Assembly (NCBI GenBank): GCA_020635035.1
Contig: JACKAO010000002.1
Location: 1 to 64,000, forward strand
Direction: 5' to 3'
Origin: Calditrichia bacterium
GTDB lineage: Bacteria; Calditrichota; Calditrichia; Calditrichales; J004
Length of the DNA stretch: 64,000 bases
The first letter of the stretch is position 1; each line of letters starts with the position of its first letter. The position numbers and the translations under genes were made by a program. Of the stretch, positions 35,972 to 44,234 are shown piece after piece. Below the pieces are notes generated by a model, which worked only from the letters and a program-made list of their open reading frames with translations, was not told where the DNA came from and did no database searches.

Positions 35972-36880
35972 TTATTGAATTTCAAGGTTAATTTTATAAA
36001 TGATACCGGAATCTGAACCACTGTATACAGTGTTTTTATCTGTACCCCAGGCAGGATAGAGTTCCAGAATATCGCTCGTTTGGGTCAATTGATAACGACT
36101 TTGTCCATCTGCAGATACAATCCATATATCCGATTCAAGCAAACGATGACCATCGTCTTTGTCATCCATATAAACAATCCAGTTGCCATCAGGGGACCAT
36201 TTTGGAGCATTCGCATAACCAAGCTCAACCTGTATATTTCCATCCAGATCGCATATAAAGGCTCCTTTACCCGCTTTTACAAATAAAAGCCTGTTACCAT
36301 CGGGAGAAACTGCCGGCCAGATATAATGTCCGTCGCCTAATGGTGCCAGGGACTTTTTTTCACCTTTATGAAATACACTTATTTTAGAATTATCAACAAA
36401 AGCGACTGCTTTATAATCAGTACGTGAATTTACTCCATTTTCATCAACAGATAAGATTTCTGAGTTTGAATCAACCACAATTGCACCTGTATCCAGTCTT
36501 TTGGGACTTGTAAAATCCCTGCGATCTTTTATTAAAACATTTTGGTTGTTTTCTATCAGATCTTTTTTAACAAGCGATGACAGTTTCCTGGCATTCTCGT
36601 AACGGTACGGGCGGTAATAAACATAACGGCCATCTTTTGAGAATTCGGGCTCATAACCTGCACCGGGCTCTTCACTGACAGTAATTATTTTATTTCCAGA
36701 ATCCAGGTAGTACAATCCCTGGTAATTTAACTGAGTAAAAAATACTTTCCCTTCAGGACTCACAATTGGATGGCTGAAAGCTCCTTCCTGTGGCGTTGTT
36801 AGTGCGATCGTTTCTTTTACGGTAATTTGCTGTGCAAATAAAAAGATTGTTCCAAGTAAAATTAACCAAAGTTGTTTCAT
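35972..36880 (-). CDS. TolB-like / PD40 beta-propeller protein
   Basis: A 302-residue exported protein with signal peptide (1-17) and about six PD40/WD40-like blades: repeats of SPEGKVFF, SKDGRYVYYRPY, SPDGNRLLFVKAG and SPDGNWIVYMDD type. No sorting domain or lipobox, so periplasmic. It sits between the two amidase genes with 9-12 bp gaps, so all three are probably one transcript. It may act as a binding or adaptor protein for wall fragments, as TolB binds Pal; that part is inference. Confidence 0.85.
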   Translation of the reverse strand: MKQLWLILLGTIFLFAQQITVKETIALTTPQEGAFSHPIVSPEGKVFFTQLNYQGLYYLDSGNKIITVSEEPGAGYEPEFSKDGRYVYYRPYRYENARKLSSLVKKDLIENNQNVLIKDRRDFTSPKRLDTGAIVVDSNSEILSVDENGVNSRTDYKAVAFVDNSKISVFHKGEKKSLAPLGDGHYIWPAVSPDGNRLLFVKAGKGAFICDLDGNIQVELGYANAPKWSPDGNWIVYMDDKDDGHRLLESDIWIVSADGQSRYQLTQTSDILELYPAWGTDKNTVYSGSDSGIIYKINLEIQ

Positions 36881-36889
36881 TATTTGATC

Positions 36890-39382
36890 CTATTTTATTA
36901 ATGTCATTTTTTTTACAAAGGTTTTGTTATTTATTCTCAACTTATATGTATAAGTTCCCGCGGCCATCTGATCTCCACGAAAAGTAACTTGATGCTGACC
37001 TGCCGGCTGATAAGTATTTACAAGTGTTTGCATTTTTTGGCCAAGATTATTAAAAACCGTAATCTCAGTTTGGCCTGCTTCTTTCAGATAATAAGTGATC
37101 GTTGTTGATGGATTAAATGGATTAGGGTAGTTTTGACCCAAAGCGTACTGTTCGGGCAGCAGATCATTACTTTCATTTATAGCTGTAACCGGAATTTTTT
37201 TTACATAACACAAATCATCAAAATATATTGTACCCGATTCCAGTGAATTAGCATATGTTAACTGAAAACTATCGATACGATATTTTGTACCATCCAGTGT
37301 TCCATTTCCAATCCAGGAGCCGACACTAAACGGATTTGACAGATCCCATTCTACCAGACGCCAACCGATCCAGTCAATTGTAATCCATTTTGAAACTTCA
37401 TGATCGGGCCAGGTGCCGTTTTTATATTCATCTAAAGCAAAGCGAAACCGGGTATTGCTGCCATCCCCGAAAATATAAACCTGCAATATATCAGACTGAT
37501 CAAACTCTTTTGCCTGTGCTGTACCACCACTCAGATACTCCCGGATTAACCAGCTGTTTGCATATATATCCCAGTCATAGTCCAACCGCATTGATTGATT
37601 ACCTGAGAACAACCTGTTTTTAACCTGAGTATCGGCAAAACGTCCGGTTCCATCATCAATACCACTCGTACTACCACTGCCTTGCGGGGCCCACCATGTA
37701 GAAGTAAAATCACCTTCAAAATCTTCAATCTTTGTAATCTGCAGATCTGTATTACCTGTTGTAAAAGTAAATGGAATATCTTCCATAACTGCATTTCCAA
37801 AGCGATCTGAAAACCCTGATTTTAATAACGATGAGTACTGGGTTAATGGCTTTAGCTTACTTTCAGGGAAATAGTTAAAAACGGATTTATCTCTTACTAC
37901 ATAATTTTCAAACAAACCATTTATCTCTTCCAGTGATTGTGTTTCCCATAATGTAAATGGGGTAGCCGGTATTGTTTGCGGATCAATAAGTTCATCAAAC
38001 TCAAAACTGATTAATGGTTTTAATGTCAGCTGAGTCTTGCCGCTTTGGGGATAGGCGTATTCAATATTTGGTGGCTTTGCATCGTGACCTGTTTCAAAAC
38101 TAAAACTAAAAGTATCACCTCCAACACCATCAGCGTCACCATCAAACAGGTTGCTGAAACTATCTTCTGCTGTCCCGTCTATCGTTATAACATAGCTGCT
38201 GTCGAATTCAAGCTTTTCCGGTTCAAAATAAAGTGTTTTGTTACTGTTTTGCCAAATAAACGAACCCTGCATTTCAGGTTCTATATGAAAAGCCTGTTCA
38301 ACGCTTTGAGTGTTCATCGGACGGCTGAAATAAATTTTTATGATGTCAAAGTTCAAAACGCTGGTATCACCGTCTGCAGGAACAGTGCTGGTAACATAAG
38401 GTGGTGCGCTGGAAACCAGCTCAAAATCGGCATACGTAAAAAATGTATCAACCATCGAAACGGTTCGTGTTTGTGGGTGATAGCCTTCTGCAGAAACTGT
38501 TATATTAACAGATTCACCTTCAATATTGTCAAGATAATAAAACCCGTTTGACAGCAAATCAGGATTCGTCGAGTACTGGCTAAAAAGAGATTCATAAGTA
38601 TCAGTGGTATAGCTGGTATCGCCAATTGTAATTGTTGCGCCATTAATTGGTTTTCCGCTTTCAATATCTTTAACGATTCCTGTTGCTATTCCAACCTTAG
38701 GGCGTTCAAGATGGTGAAATTTAAGAATTGTCCAGTAAATGGCATAAGCTTCAATCTTTTTCCAGTCGTTATTCATATTAAGCTGATTCTGCATGGGATT
38801 TGTATGATAGCCGCCTTCCGAGAGCTCTGATGGCATATTGGAATTCCGGTTAACATGAAGATACGGCCCAAGCCAGTCTCCGCAGCCATAAAAACTGCAA
38901 TCACCAATCGAACCGCGTACCGTATTGGTGCGCATTGCCCGGGTATAAATATCAATCATGATATCACTCATAGCATGTCCGCCATTGGGGATTTTTTCAT
39001 TACCATTATTATACTGACCCCACAACAATAAGGTGCTGTTACTTGTTGGAGATCCGGCATTGGAATGTATGGAATGATACCAATCTGCATTTAATGAATT
39101 TGCCAGATCAGTTCGTTGAGTTAATGAAACCTGGTCTTCATCATTTGTCCTGGACATATAAACAGATTTAATGTCTGTTTGGCTTTCCAACAGGTACTTT
39201 AAATAAAGTCCTATACGCAGAACTTTGTGTGCTTCAGAGTAATTATAAATTCCGGTGTTCTCCGTGCGGCTATGCCCCGGATCGATGAAATATGTCCAAT
39301 CTGAAAGACCAGTGACTTGCTGGGCCTGACTCAATCGCGGAAACGAAATAAAAAATATTAAGAATAATAAAAGAAAACGCAT
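36890..39382 (-). CDS. Secreted Amidase_3 hydrolase, second paralogue, with type IX sorting domain
   Basis: An 830-residue paralogue of the neighbouring amidase. Signal peptide (1-20); zinc residues H37 (DPGHS), E50 and H106 (HSIHSNAG) and catalytic LSEGGYH near 187; a carboxypeptidase-regulatory-like domain (about 230-315), Big_5 domains (about 320-540), a jelly-roll carbohydrate-type domain (about 560-730) and the sorting domain (about 745-830; NYPNPFNPSTTITYYL, ending KKMTLIK). ATG 39382 is preferred over TTG 39388 because AGGAT is correctly spaced. First gene of the amidase-TolB-amidase unit. Domain order matches its paralogue, but sequences have diverged strongly. Confidence 0.9.
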   Translation of the reverse strand: MRFLLLFLIFFISFPRLSQAQQVTGLSDWTYFIDPGHSRTENTGIYNYSEAHKVLRIGLYLKYLLESQTDIKSVYMSRTNDEDQVSLTQRTDLANSLNADWYHSIHSNAGSPTSNSTLLLWGQYNNGNEKIPNGGHAMSDIMIDIYTRAMRTNTVRGSIGDCSFYGCGDWLGPYLHVNRNSNMPSELSEGGYHTNPMQNQLNMNNDWKKIEAYAIYWTILKFHHLERPKVGIATGIVKDIESGKPINGATITIGDTSYTTDTYESLFSQYSTNPDLLSNGFYYLDNIEGESVNITVSAEGYHPQTRTVSMVDTFFTYADFELVSSAPPYVTSTVPADGDTSVLNFDIIKIYFSRPMNTQSVEQAFHIEPEMQGSFIWQNSNKTLYFEPEKLEFDSSYVITIDGTAEDSFSNLFDGDADGVGGDTFSFSFETGHDAKPPNIEYAYPQSGKTQLTLKPLISFEFDELIDPQTIPATPFTLWETQSLEEINGLFENYVVRDKSVFNYFPESKLKPLTQYSSLLKSGFSDRFGNAVMEDIPFTFTTGNTDLQITKIEDFEGDFTSTWWAPQGSGSTSGIDDGTGRFADTQVKNRLFSGNQSMRLDYDWDIYANSWLIREYLSGGTAQAKEFDQSDILQVYIFGDGSNTRFRFALDEYKNGTWPDHEVSKWITIDWIGWRLVEWDLSNPFSVGSWIGNGTLDGTKYRIDSFQLTYANSLESGTIYFDDLCYVKKIPVTAINESNDLLPEQYALGQNYPNPFNPSTTITYYLKEAGQTEITVFNNLGQKMQTLVNTYQPAGQHQVTFRGDQMAAGTYTYKLRINNKTFVKKMTLIK

Positions 39383-39486
39383 TAACAAATCCTATGTTGA
39401 AAGTAAGGGGTTAATTTACTCATCGAACAAACTAATTACAAAATAAGATTTGTCTCCTAAAAGATCAGGAATCAATATCACAAAAT

Positions 39487-39571
39487 GAAGGATTATCTCT
39501 TAAAACTTATTATAAATTAGCCAAATCCCGATGCGGGTTGGGCAGGCTGAAAAGTGAACGGATAATCCTTC
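39487..39571. repeat. Long-arm inverted repeat between osmC and the amidase gene
   Basis: GAAGGATTATC (39487-39497) and GATAATCCTTC (39561-39571) are perfect 11-bp inverted arms 63 bp apart, enclosing a second short GC hairpin (TCCCG/CGGGT, about 39536-39548). No target-site duplication is seen. It may be a decayed mobile miniature element or a structured 3' end of osmC. Confidence 0.45.
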
Positions 39572-39589
39572 TTCTATTTGCTGGAAAGT

Positions 39590-40009
39590 TTAATCGGGAT
39601 TGACAACGTAGCGGGTATTTACTTCCGTTGATTTTTTTAACATAGCTGAAACTGCACAATAGGTAGTTTCGGAAAGTTCAATCGCCCGTTCAAGCTTTGA
39701 AGTATCAAGACTCTCACCCCAGAATCGATAAATTATATCAATCTTTGTATAAACTTTTGGATGTTCTTCCGCCATTTCTGCTTCAATATCAACTTCAAAT
39801 TTTTTATATGGTACACGCATTTTATCTAAAATTGAAGCAACATCGCTTCCCGTGCATCCTGCAAGTGCAAGTAACATTAATTCCTTGGGACGAATACCTG
39901 CATCTGAACCACCAAACTGAGACGGACCATCCATGGGTACCCAATGATTGCTGTCGGTGAGCCCCATAAATGTTACACCTTTTATCTGAACTGCTTTTGC
40001 CTTGGGCAT
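39590..40009 (-). CDS. OsmC/Ohr family peroxidase-like protein
   Basis: A 139-residue member of the OsmC family, which reduces organic hydroperoxides with a pair of cysteines. Both are present: C52 in LALAGCTGSD and C118 in ETTYCAVSAML. The length is typical. A GGSDAGIRPKELMLLALAGC stretch is more YhfA/OsmC-like than Ohr. Cytoplasmic. AGGAG seven bases upstream of the ATG. It is downstream of the redox operon (95-bp gap) and may be co-transcribed with it. Confidence 0.92.
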   Translation of the reverse strand: MPKAKAVQIKGVTFMGLTDSNHWVPMDGPSQFGGSDAGIRPKELMLLALAGCTGSDVASILDKMRVPYKKFEVDIEAEMAEEHPKVYTKIDIIYRFWGESLDTSKLERAIELSETTYCAVSAMLKKSTEVNTRYVVNPD

Positions 40010-40018
40010 AATATTAAC

Positions 40019-40079
40019 TCCTGTAATTTTGATTTATCTGTTCGATGCCTGATACAAATAAAGTTACAATATTACAGGA
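40019..40079 (-). promoter_or_regulatory. Possible RNA hairpin hiding the osmC ribosome-binding site
   Basis: In the leader RNA, UCCUGUAAU (40079-40071) can pair perfectly over 9 bp with AUUACAGGA (40027-40019), the segment holding the AGGAG ribosome site of osmC. Pairing would close the start region and could serve as a regulatory switch. Only the pairing is observed. Confidence 0.4.
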
Positions 40080-40104
40080 TTTCGGAAGGAGAAAGAAAAA
40101 GTCG

Positions 40105-42249
40105 TTATCGCAGGAGCAGCATTTTACGTGTTTCAATTTTGCCCCCAGCTTTTAAGCGATACATATAAATTCCGCTGGAAAGGTTCTTGCCAGAAAAACG
40201 AACGGAATAAATTCCCCGTTGTTGAAATTGGCTTACAAGTTTTGCTATTTCGCGACCCAGCATATCGTAAACGATCAGCTCTACTTCAGAAGCTTTTTTT
40301 AAACTGTATTTAATTAACGTTTCAGGATTAAAGGGATTGGGATAATTTTGGCTCAATTGTGTTTCTGCCGGCAAAACTTCCGGGGAATCAAAAACGTTAA
40401 GGGAGCTTCCTGTTTCTTTTATCAGGATGTCACTTACAGCAACTTTCTCCCCTTTTATGTTCCTGATTGTTATAATTATTCTGCCATCAGCAAATGTCTC
40501 TGCAGGTAGCTGCTTGTAGTTATTTTCCGGCTGCACGGAAGAACTGAGTTCACCTAATATATGACCATCAACAGCAAACACACTTTTTTCACGGGATGAA
40601 TTATTTTCCTTGATTACAGCAGCTAAACTGTATGCCGCTTCAGGGTCGAGTCCGGTTACCGAATAAACTACTTCTTCAGGATCTTCAATCCAGCTTTTTT
40701 CATCCGAGTGCTGCGCTCTGCCCTGAATTAATTTAATTGCGGGGGTTGCATCTTCCGAACCGCAGTTTATATGATAGAATAACGGCAGGTAAAAACTTTG
40801 TTTTTCAATCAGGGGTTCATCACCATAAGCAGATGCATATTCAACTTCAACGTCATACATCCCTGCCGGCACTTGTGCACCCTGATCTGATTTTCTATTC
40901 CACTGTATTTCATTATCAGCAGATGATAGCCAGGTTTCAGCACTTTGAAAAATTTCATTTCCATTGTGTATAACCCTGTAACGAACATTGGAAAAATCCG
41001 TGGTCCTGAAAGAAAAGGATAGAAAATCATCGGGACCCTGCAGCTTTATTTCTTTGATAGTGGCAGCAAGGCCCAGTTTGTATCTGTTTACTCCGCTTTC
41101 ATCACTCCAGTTTTGCAGGGCGAATAATTGGTCAAATCCGGTCCAGTAAGTACCTTCACCCTTAATTTCAATTGTACCAAAAGGAATAATGATATCATTA
41201 AGTGCTTTGTTAAGCGGTAATTTTTCCGATACCAGCAGTTCCAATCCGGCAGTATATTTAAAAATACTGCTGTTAACCGTTTCAGCTAAGTAAACCTGCC
41301 CGAAATAATCTGTTTGTACCTTTGAAAATGTCTGAGAATTTTGAGCGGCAACCTGGTTTATTATTTCCAATCCGGCTTCACTTACTCTGGCAACCGTAAG
41401 ACGTTTTGAATAATGATCAATCACGTAAAGAAGATTGTTATTTACACCATCCCATCGTCCGCAGGCAATGGATAGCGGCCACTCAAATCCTTCATAAACA
41501 GCTGTCTTTTCAGCGGATGCGTCATCCAGTTTGAATTTAATAATTGTATTCTCTGCTGCATCTGCAACGTAAAGAAAATCATCGTGATCATTTAAAGGTG
41601 TGCCATTGTCATGATAGGCTAGAGCCACAGGTACATTTAACCCTTTAATTGAAAAAACAGGTATTAATGAGATGTCGTCCTGGTTTTCATTTATCTGCAA
41701 AACCTGGATACGATTTTCGGAAGCTTCACAAACAAATACTTTCCCCATGGCATTTACCAGCATATCCCCCGGGTGTTTAATATCGTTGTAACTTTTAATA
41801 TCGCTATCCATAGAACTGTAAAGGATACGATCCCAGCGTGGGTCGTTTACAAGCTGCACATAAGTTGTTTTTACACTTATACCATTTTCATCCAGGGTGG
41901 CTTTATACCAGGATGCGCTATTTTTCGGCTCAGAAAAAAGTTCTTTATTATAATATTCTCGGGCTGTTTTACGATTAAAAGAATTAATCCCGAGTGCTTC
42001 ATCAAAGGGAATTGCTTCAAAAGTTTTGCCAATATATTCAGTTACTTCAGATTGAGTACCTTTAGTCAGTTGTGACAGTTTGCTATGTGACTGCGGCGTT
42101 AAAAGTTTTTCTGATACTGCTTTATCCGGCATAATTACTTTTTTTACAGAAAATTTTTCCAGGATGTTTTCTGATGCATGTAACTGCAAACTATAAAAAA
42201 CAAAACAGGCGAAAATTATTCTTACAAAGCCGGTACATTTTTTTGTCAT
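40105..42249 (-). CDS. NHL-repeat propeller protein with type IX sorting domain
   Basis: A 714-residue secreted protein: signal peptide (about 1-26), NHL-type propeller (about 135-345) with blades such as HPGDMLVNAMGKVFVCEASE, a FlgD-Ig-like beta-sandwich (about 400-475; WNRKSDQGAQVPAGMYDVEV), a second beta domain and the sorting domain (about 628-714; NYPNPFNPETLIKYSL, ending TRKMLLLR). GGGGA lies upstream of the ATG. It is last in the eight-gene redox operon, 12 bp after DUF3570, so the cargo may be made with that system. Confidence 0.85.
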   Translation of the reverse strand: MTKKCTGFVRIIFACFVFYSLQLHASENILEKFSVKKVIMPDKAVSEKLLTPQSHSKLSQLTKGTQSEVTEYIGKTFEAIPFDEALGINSFNRKTAREYYNKELFSEPKNSASWYKATLDENGISVKTTYVQLVNDPRWDRILYSSMDSDIKSYNDIKHPGDMLVNAMGKVFVCEASENRIQVLQINENQDDISLIPVFSIKGLNVPVALAYHDNGTPLNDHDDFLYVADAAENTIIKFKLDDASAEKTAVYEGFEWPLSIACGRWDGVNNNLLYVIDHYSKRLTVARVSEAGLEIINQVAAQNSQTFSKVQTDYFGQVYLAETVNSSIFKYTAGLELLVSEKLPLNKALNDIIIPFGTIEIKGEGTYWTGFDQLFALQNWSDESGVNRYKLGLAATIKEIKLQGPDDFLSFSFRTTDFSNVRYRVIHNGNEIFQSAETWLSSADNEIQWNRKSDQGAQVPAGMYDVEVEYASAYGDEPLIEKQSFYLPLFYHINCGSEDATPAIKLIQGRAQHSDEKSWIEDPEEVVYSVTGLDPEAAYSLAAVIKENNSSREKSVFAVDGHILGELSSSVQPENNYKQLPAETFADGRIIITIRNIKGEKVAVSDILIKETGSSLNVFDSPEVLPAETQLSQNYPNPFNPETLIKYSLKKASEVELIVYDMLGREIAKLVSQFQQRGIYSVRFSGKNLSSGIYMYRLKAGGKIETRKMLLLR

Positions 42250-42261
42250 ATTTTTCCCCGG

Positions 42262-43395
42262 TTAAAGTGCAAAGTTTAAACTTCCCTGCAGAATATTTGC
42301 CGAAAAGTCCAGATCGTTTGTATATCTTAAATACATAATTTCAAACGATGATTTATTCAGGAAATCCCATTTTGGATTATTCTTAGAAAACTCTCTGAAG
42401 AGCAGACGAATATTAAAACCAAAAGTGTTAGACTGAAACGGTTTGAGTTTGTAATCAGCCGTTCGGAGTTGCATATCCGGGGTGAGTGACTGTTCATAAC
42501 GATCCGAATAAAAATCAGCACCGCTTTGCGTGTAATATCTGTAACTGAAACCGAGAATCAGATCATCAAAAACATACTTATTAAATTTAAATTCAGTTGT
42601 ATGCGATGTTAAATCCCAATCGTCAAAATAATAGCGGTAGCTGCCGATTAATGATGCATTAACAGGTCCTACAAATTGACTGATTCTTGTGGAAACAGAC
42701 TGACGTTTTCGTGAATCAGGATGATTTTCCAGAAGAGTTTCAAAAACATTATTATTGTTAAAAACAATGACCCTCCTGTATGGATCACTCAGGAATCCTT
42801 CCATCTGCATATAATCATAACTAAGATTCAGCACGGTTGATGCAGACAGCACCTGGCCAAGGCTTGCACTGCCTGTGTAAGTTGTTTTTTTACGATTGAC
42901 CAGCGAACCATTATCGAGCAGTTCCCCGACTTTATCATCATTGTATTGGGCTCGGAATGTAAGTGTCGTATTATTCTGGAAAAGGTCCTGGCTGTATGTG
43001 GCAATCACTGAATTTGAAACGTAATCCAGTTCCTGACTGCGGTAGGCATTTAAAGCAAGCGTGCTGCCCAAACCCAGATATTGTTCAATCCCGATTATGA
43101 TCTGCCCCCGGTTTTTCTCAAATGTTTCATCGCTGCGCCTTGTCGGACGGGTCGCACCACTGGCACCATCAACCGGCGGAATCGAAACTTTATCCAGTTC
43201 GATATCGAGTAATATCGCCGTACCACGAACAATTTGTTTAGCCAATGAAAATGCTGTGGTTATAACACTGTTGTTCCCGCTGTCGTTAAAATAATACGTG
43301 GTATAACTGATCTTATCACCATCCTGCGCTGTGAGTGCCCCCGAATACAAAAAATTCAGTATAATTAAAATTTTTAATTTTATCGCTTTTTCCAT
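42262..43395 (-). CDS. DUF3570 family outer-membrane beta-barrel
   Basis: A 377-residue protein with signal peptide (1-23, ending LTAQ) and a barrel rich in Y and alternating strands, matching DUF3570: an early YTTYYFNDSGNNSVITTAF strand pair, a conserved DGASGATRPTRR loop near residue 78 and an aromatic closing strand. Homologues in other phyla are encoded beside DUF4266 lipoproteins and thioredoxins; that pairing is repeated here. The function is not established. AAGGAC precedes ATG 43395. A conspicuous two-stem RNA element separates it from the DUF4266 gene. Confidence 0.85.
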   Translation of the reverse strand: MEKAIKLKILIILNFLYSGALTAQDGDKISYTTYYFNDSGNNSVITTAFSLAKQIVRGTAILLDIELDKVSIPPVDGASGATRPTRRSDETFEKNRGQIIIGIEQYLGLGSTLALNAYRSQELDYVSNSVIATYSQDLFQNNTTLTFRAQYNDDKVGELLDNGSLVNRKKTTYTGSASLGQVLSASTVLNLSYDYMQMEGFLSDPYRRVIVFNNNNVFETLLENHPDSRKRQSVSTRISQFVGPVNASLIGSYRYYFDDWDLTSHTTEFKFNKYVFDDLILGFSYRYYTQSGADFYSDRYEQSLTPDMQLRTADYKLKPFQSNTFGFNIRLLFREFSKNNPKWDFLNKSSFEIMYLRYTNDLDFSANILQGSLNFAL

Positions 43396-43413
43396 TCATG
43401 TCCTTTGCATTAA

Positions 43414-43472
43414 AATCGGCGTTAGACCGGTAAGCTAGGGAGTAGGGCATACCGGTCTGTGGGTCGCCGATT
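43414..43472 (-). promoter_or_regulatory. Stacked two-stem RNA element between DUF4266 and DUF3570
   Basis: Outer arms AATCGGCG (43414-43421) / CGCCGATT (43465-43472) and inner arms GACCGGTA (43425-43432) / TACCGGTC (43450-43457), all perfect 8-bp pairings. An asymmetric internal loop and a 17-base apical loop complete the structure. Read on the coding (minus) strand the element ends in TTTT just before the DUF3570 ribosome site. It could attenuate, protect the upstream mRNA or separate expression of the two genes. Coaxial perfect stems in a 79-bp gap are unlikely by chance. Confidence 0.7.
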
Positions 43473-43474
43473 AT

Positions 43475-43714
43475 TTATTTTGCACAGCCGCAGCCACCGC
43501 CAATACCACCACTTCCACCCATGCTGCCTTCCCGTGAAGAGAAAAATTTTTCATCAAGTTTCTGCTTGGCAAATTCGCTTCGCGGTTCCATGATCGGATC
43601 GGCCAGCTTTTCGCGTTCCCAGGGTTTAACTGCAACACAGGAAACCAGTATTGCCGTAATAAAAACAATCAGAACTATCTTAATTTTATGTATCATTGTT
43701 CTCACTCTGCTCAT
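43475..43714 (-). CDS. DUF4266 family lipoprotein with CGC tail
   Basis: A 79-residue exported lipoprotein (lipobox L-V-S-C26) with the DUF4266 core VKPWEREKLADPIMEP, followed by a charged helix and the C-terminal GGSGGIGGGCGCAK. Other members, as I recall them, end GGGCGCN, so the CxC tail is a family feature, probably a metal or redox site. ATG 43714 overlaps the TlpA stop codon as ATGA, indicating coupling. The thioredoxin upstream could keep the CxC pair reduced (inference). Confidence 0.85.
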   Translation of the reverse strand: MSRVRTMIHKIKIVLIVFITAILVSCVAVKPWEREKLADPIMEPRSEFAKQKLDEKFFSSREGSMGGSGGIGGGCGCAK

Positions 43715-44226
43715 GGTTTGTCAACCAGTCCGCGCACAGCAAATTCAAGCTCGCGGATACTTGATTCACTGTATCCGGAATGGATATATTGAATTTTACC
43801 ATACTGATCTACCAGGTAAGCCGTGGGCATTTCAGGCACATCATATGCGCTCACAACGGATTTATCAGAATCATGCACCATGGTTAATTTGAGATTGTTT
43901 TCATTTATAAAATCGATGGCTGTTTGGTTATCATCATCAATGTTTACAGCGACAACTTTCAGGTTCTTATATTTCTTTTCCAATTCAGACAAGTAAGGTA
44001 AAGATTGTTTACAAGGTGGACACCAGCTTGCCCAAAAATCCACAAGAACCACATTTCCTCGAAGTGCAGAAAGCGAAATTGAATCAGAGCCGGTAAGTGA
44101 TTTCAGCGTAAAATCAGGCGCTTTCCGGGACTCGTCGCTGTAACTTCCGCTGAATAAGGGACTGAGCAGAAGCGCATGGATCAGAATTAAACTATACATC
44201 CCGTTTTGTAATCTTTTATTAAACAT
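43711..44226 (-). CDS. TlpA-family thiol-disulfide oxidoreductase
   Basis: A 171-residue thioredoxin-fold protein with a signal or anchor at the N-terminus (about 8-28), the TlpA opening APDFTLKSLTG and redox motif VDFWASWC69PPC72. The cis-Pro loop is MPTAYLVD. The start at 44226 has AGGAGG at ideal distance; the frame stays open to 44280, but that segment overlaps the cytochrome gene. Coupled to DUF4266 by ATGA overlap and placed 8 bp after the cytochrome stop. Likely reductant for the cytochrome heme-binding cysteines or for the DUF4266 CxC tail. Confidence 0.93.
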   Translation of the reverse strand: MFNKRLQNGMYSLILIHALLLSPLFSGSYSDESRKAPDFTLKSLTGSDSISLSALRGNVVLVDFWASWCPPCKQSLPYLSELEKKYKNLKVVAVNIDDDNQTAIDFINENNLKLTMVHDSDKSVVSAYDVPEMPTAYLVDQYGKIQYIHSGYSESSIRELEFAVRGLVDKP

Positions 44227-44234
44227 GATGCCTC

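Noticed and set aside
43414..43472. Known riboswitch class at the double-stem element
   Set aside because: Neither stem nor loop sequences match any class I can recall; kept only as an undefined RNA element.
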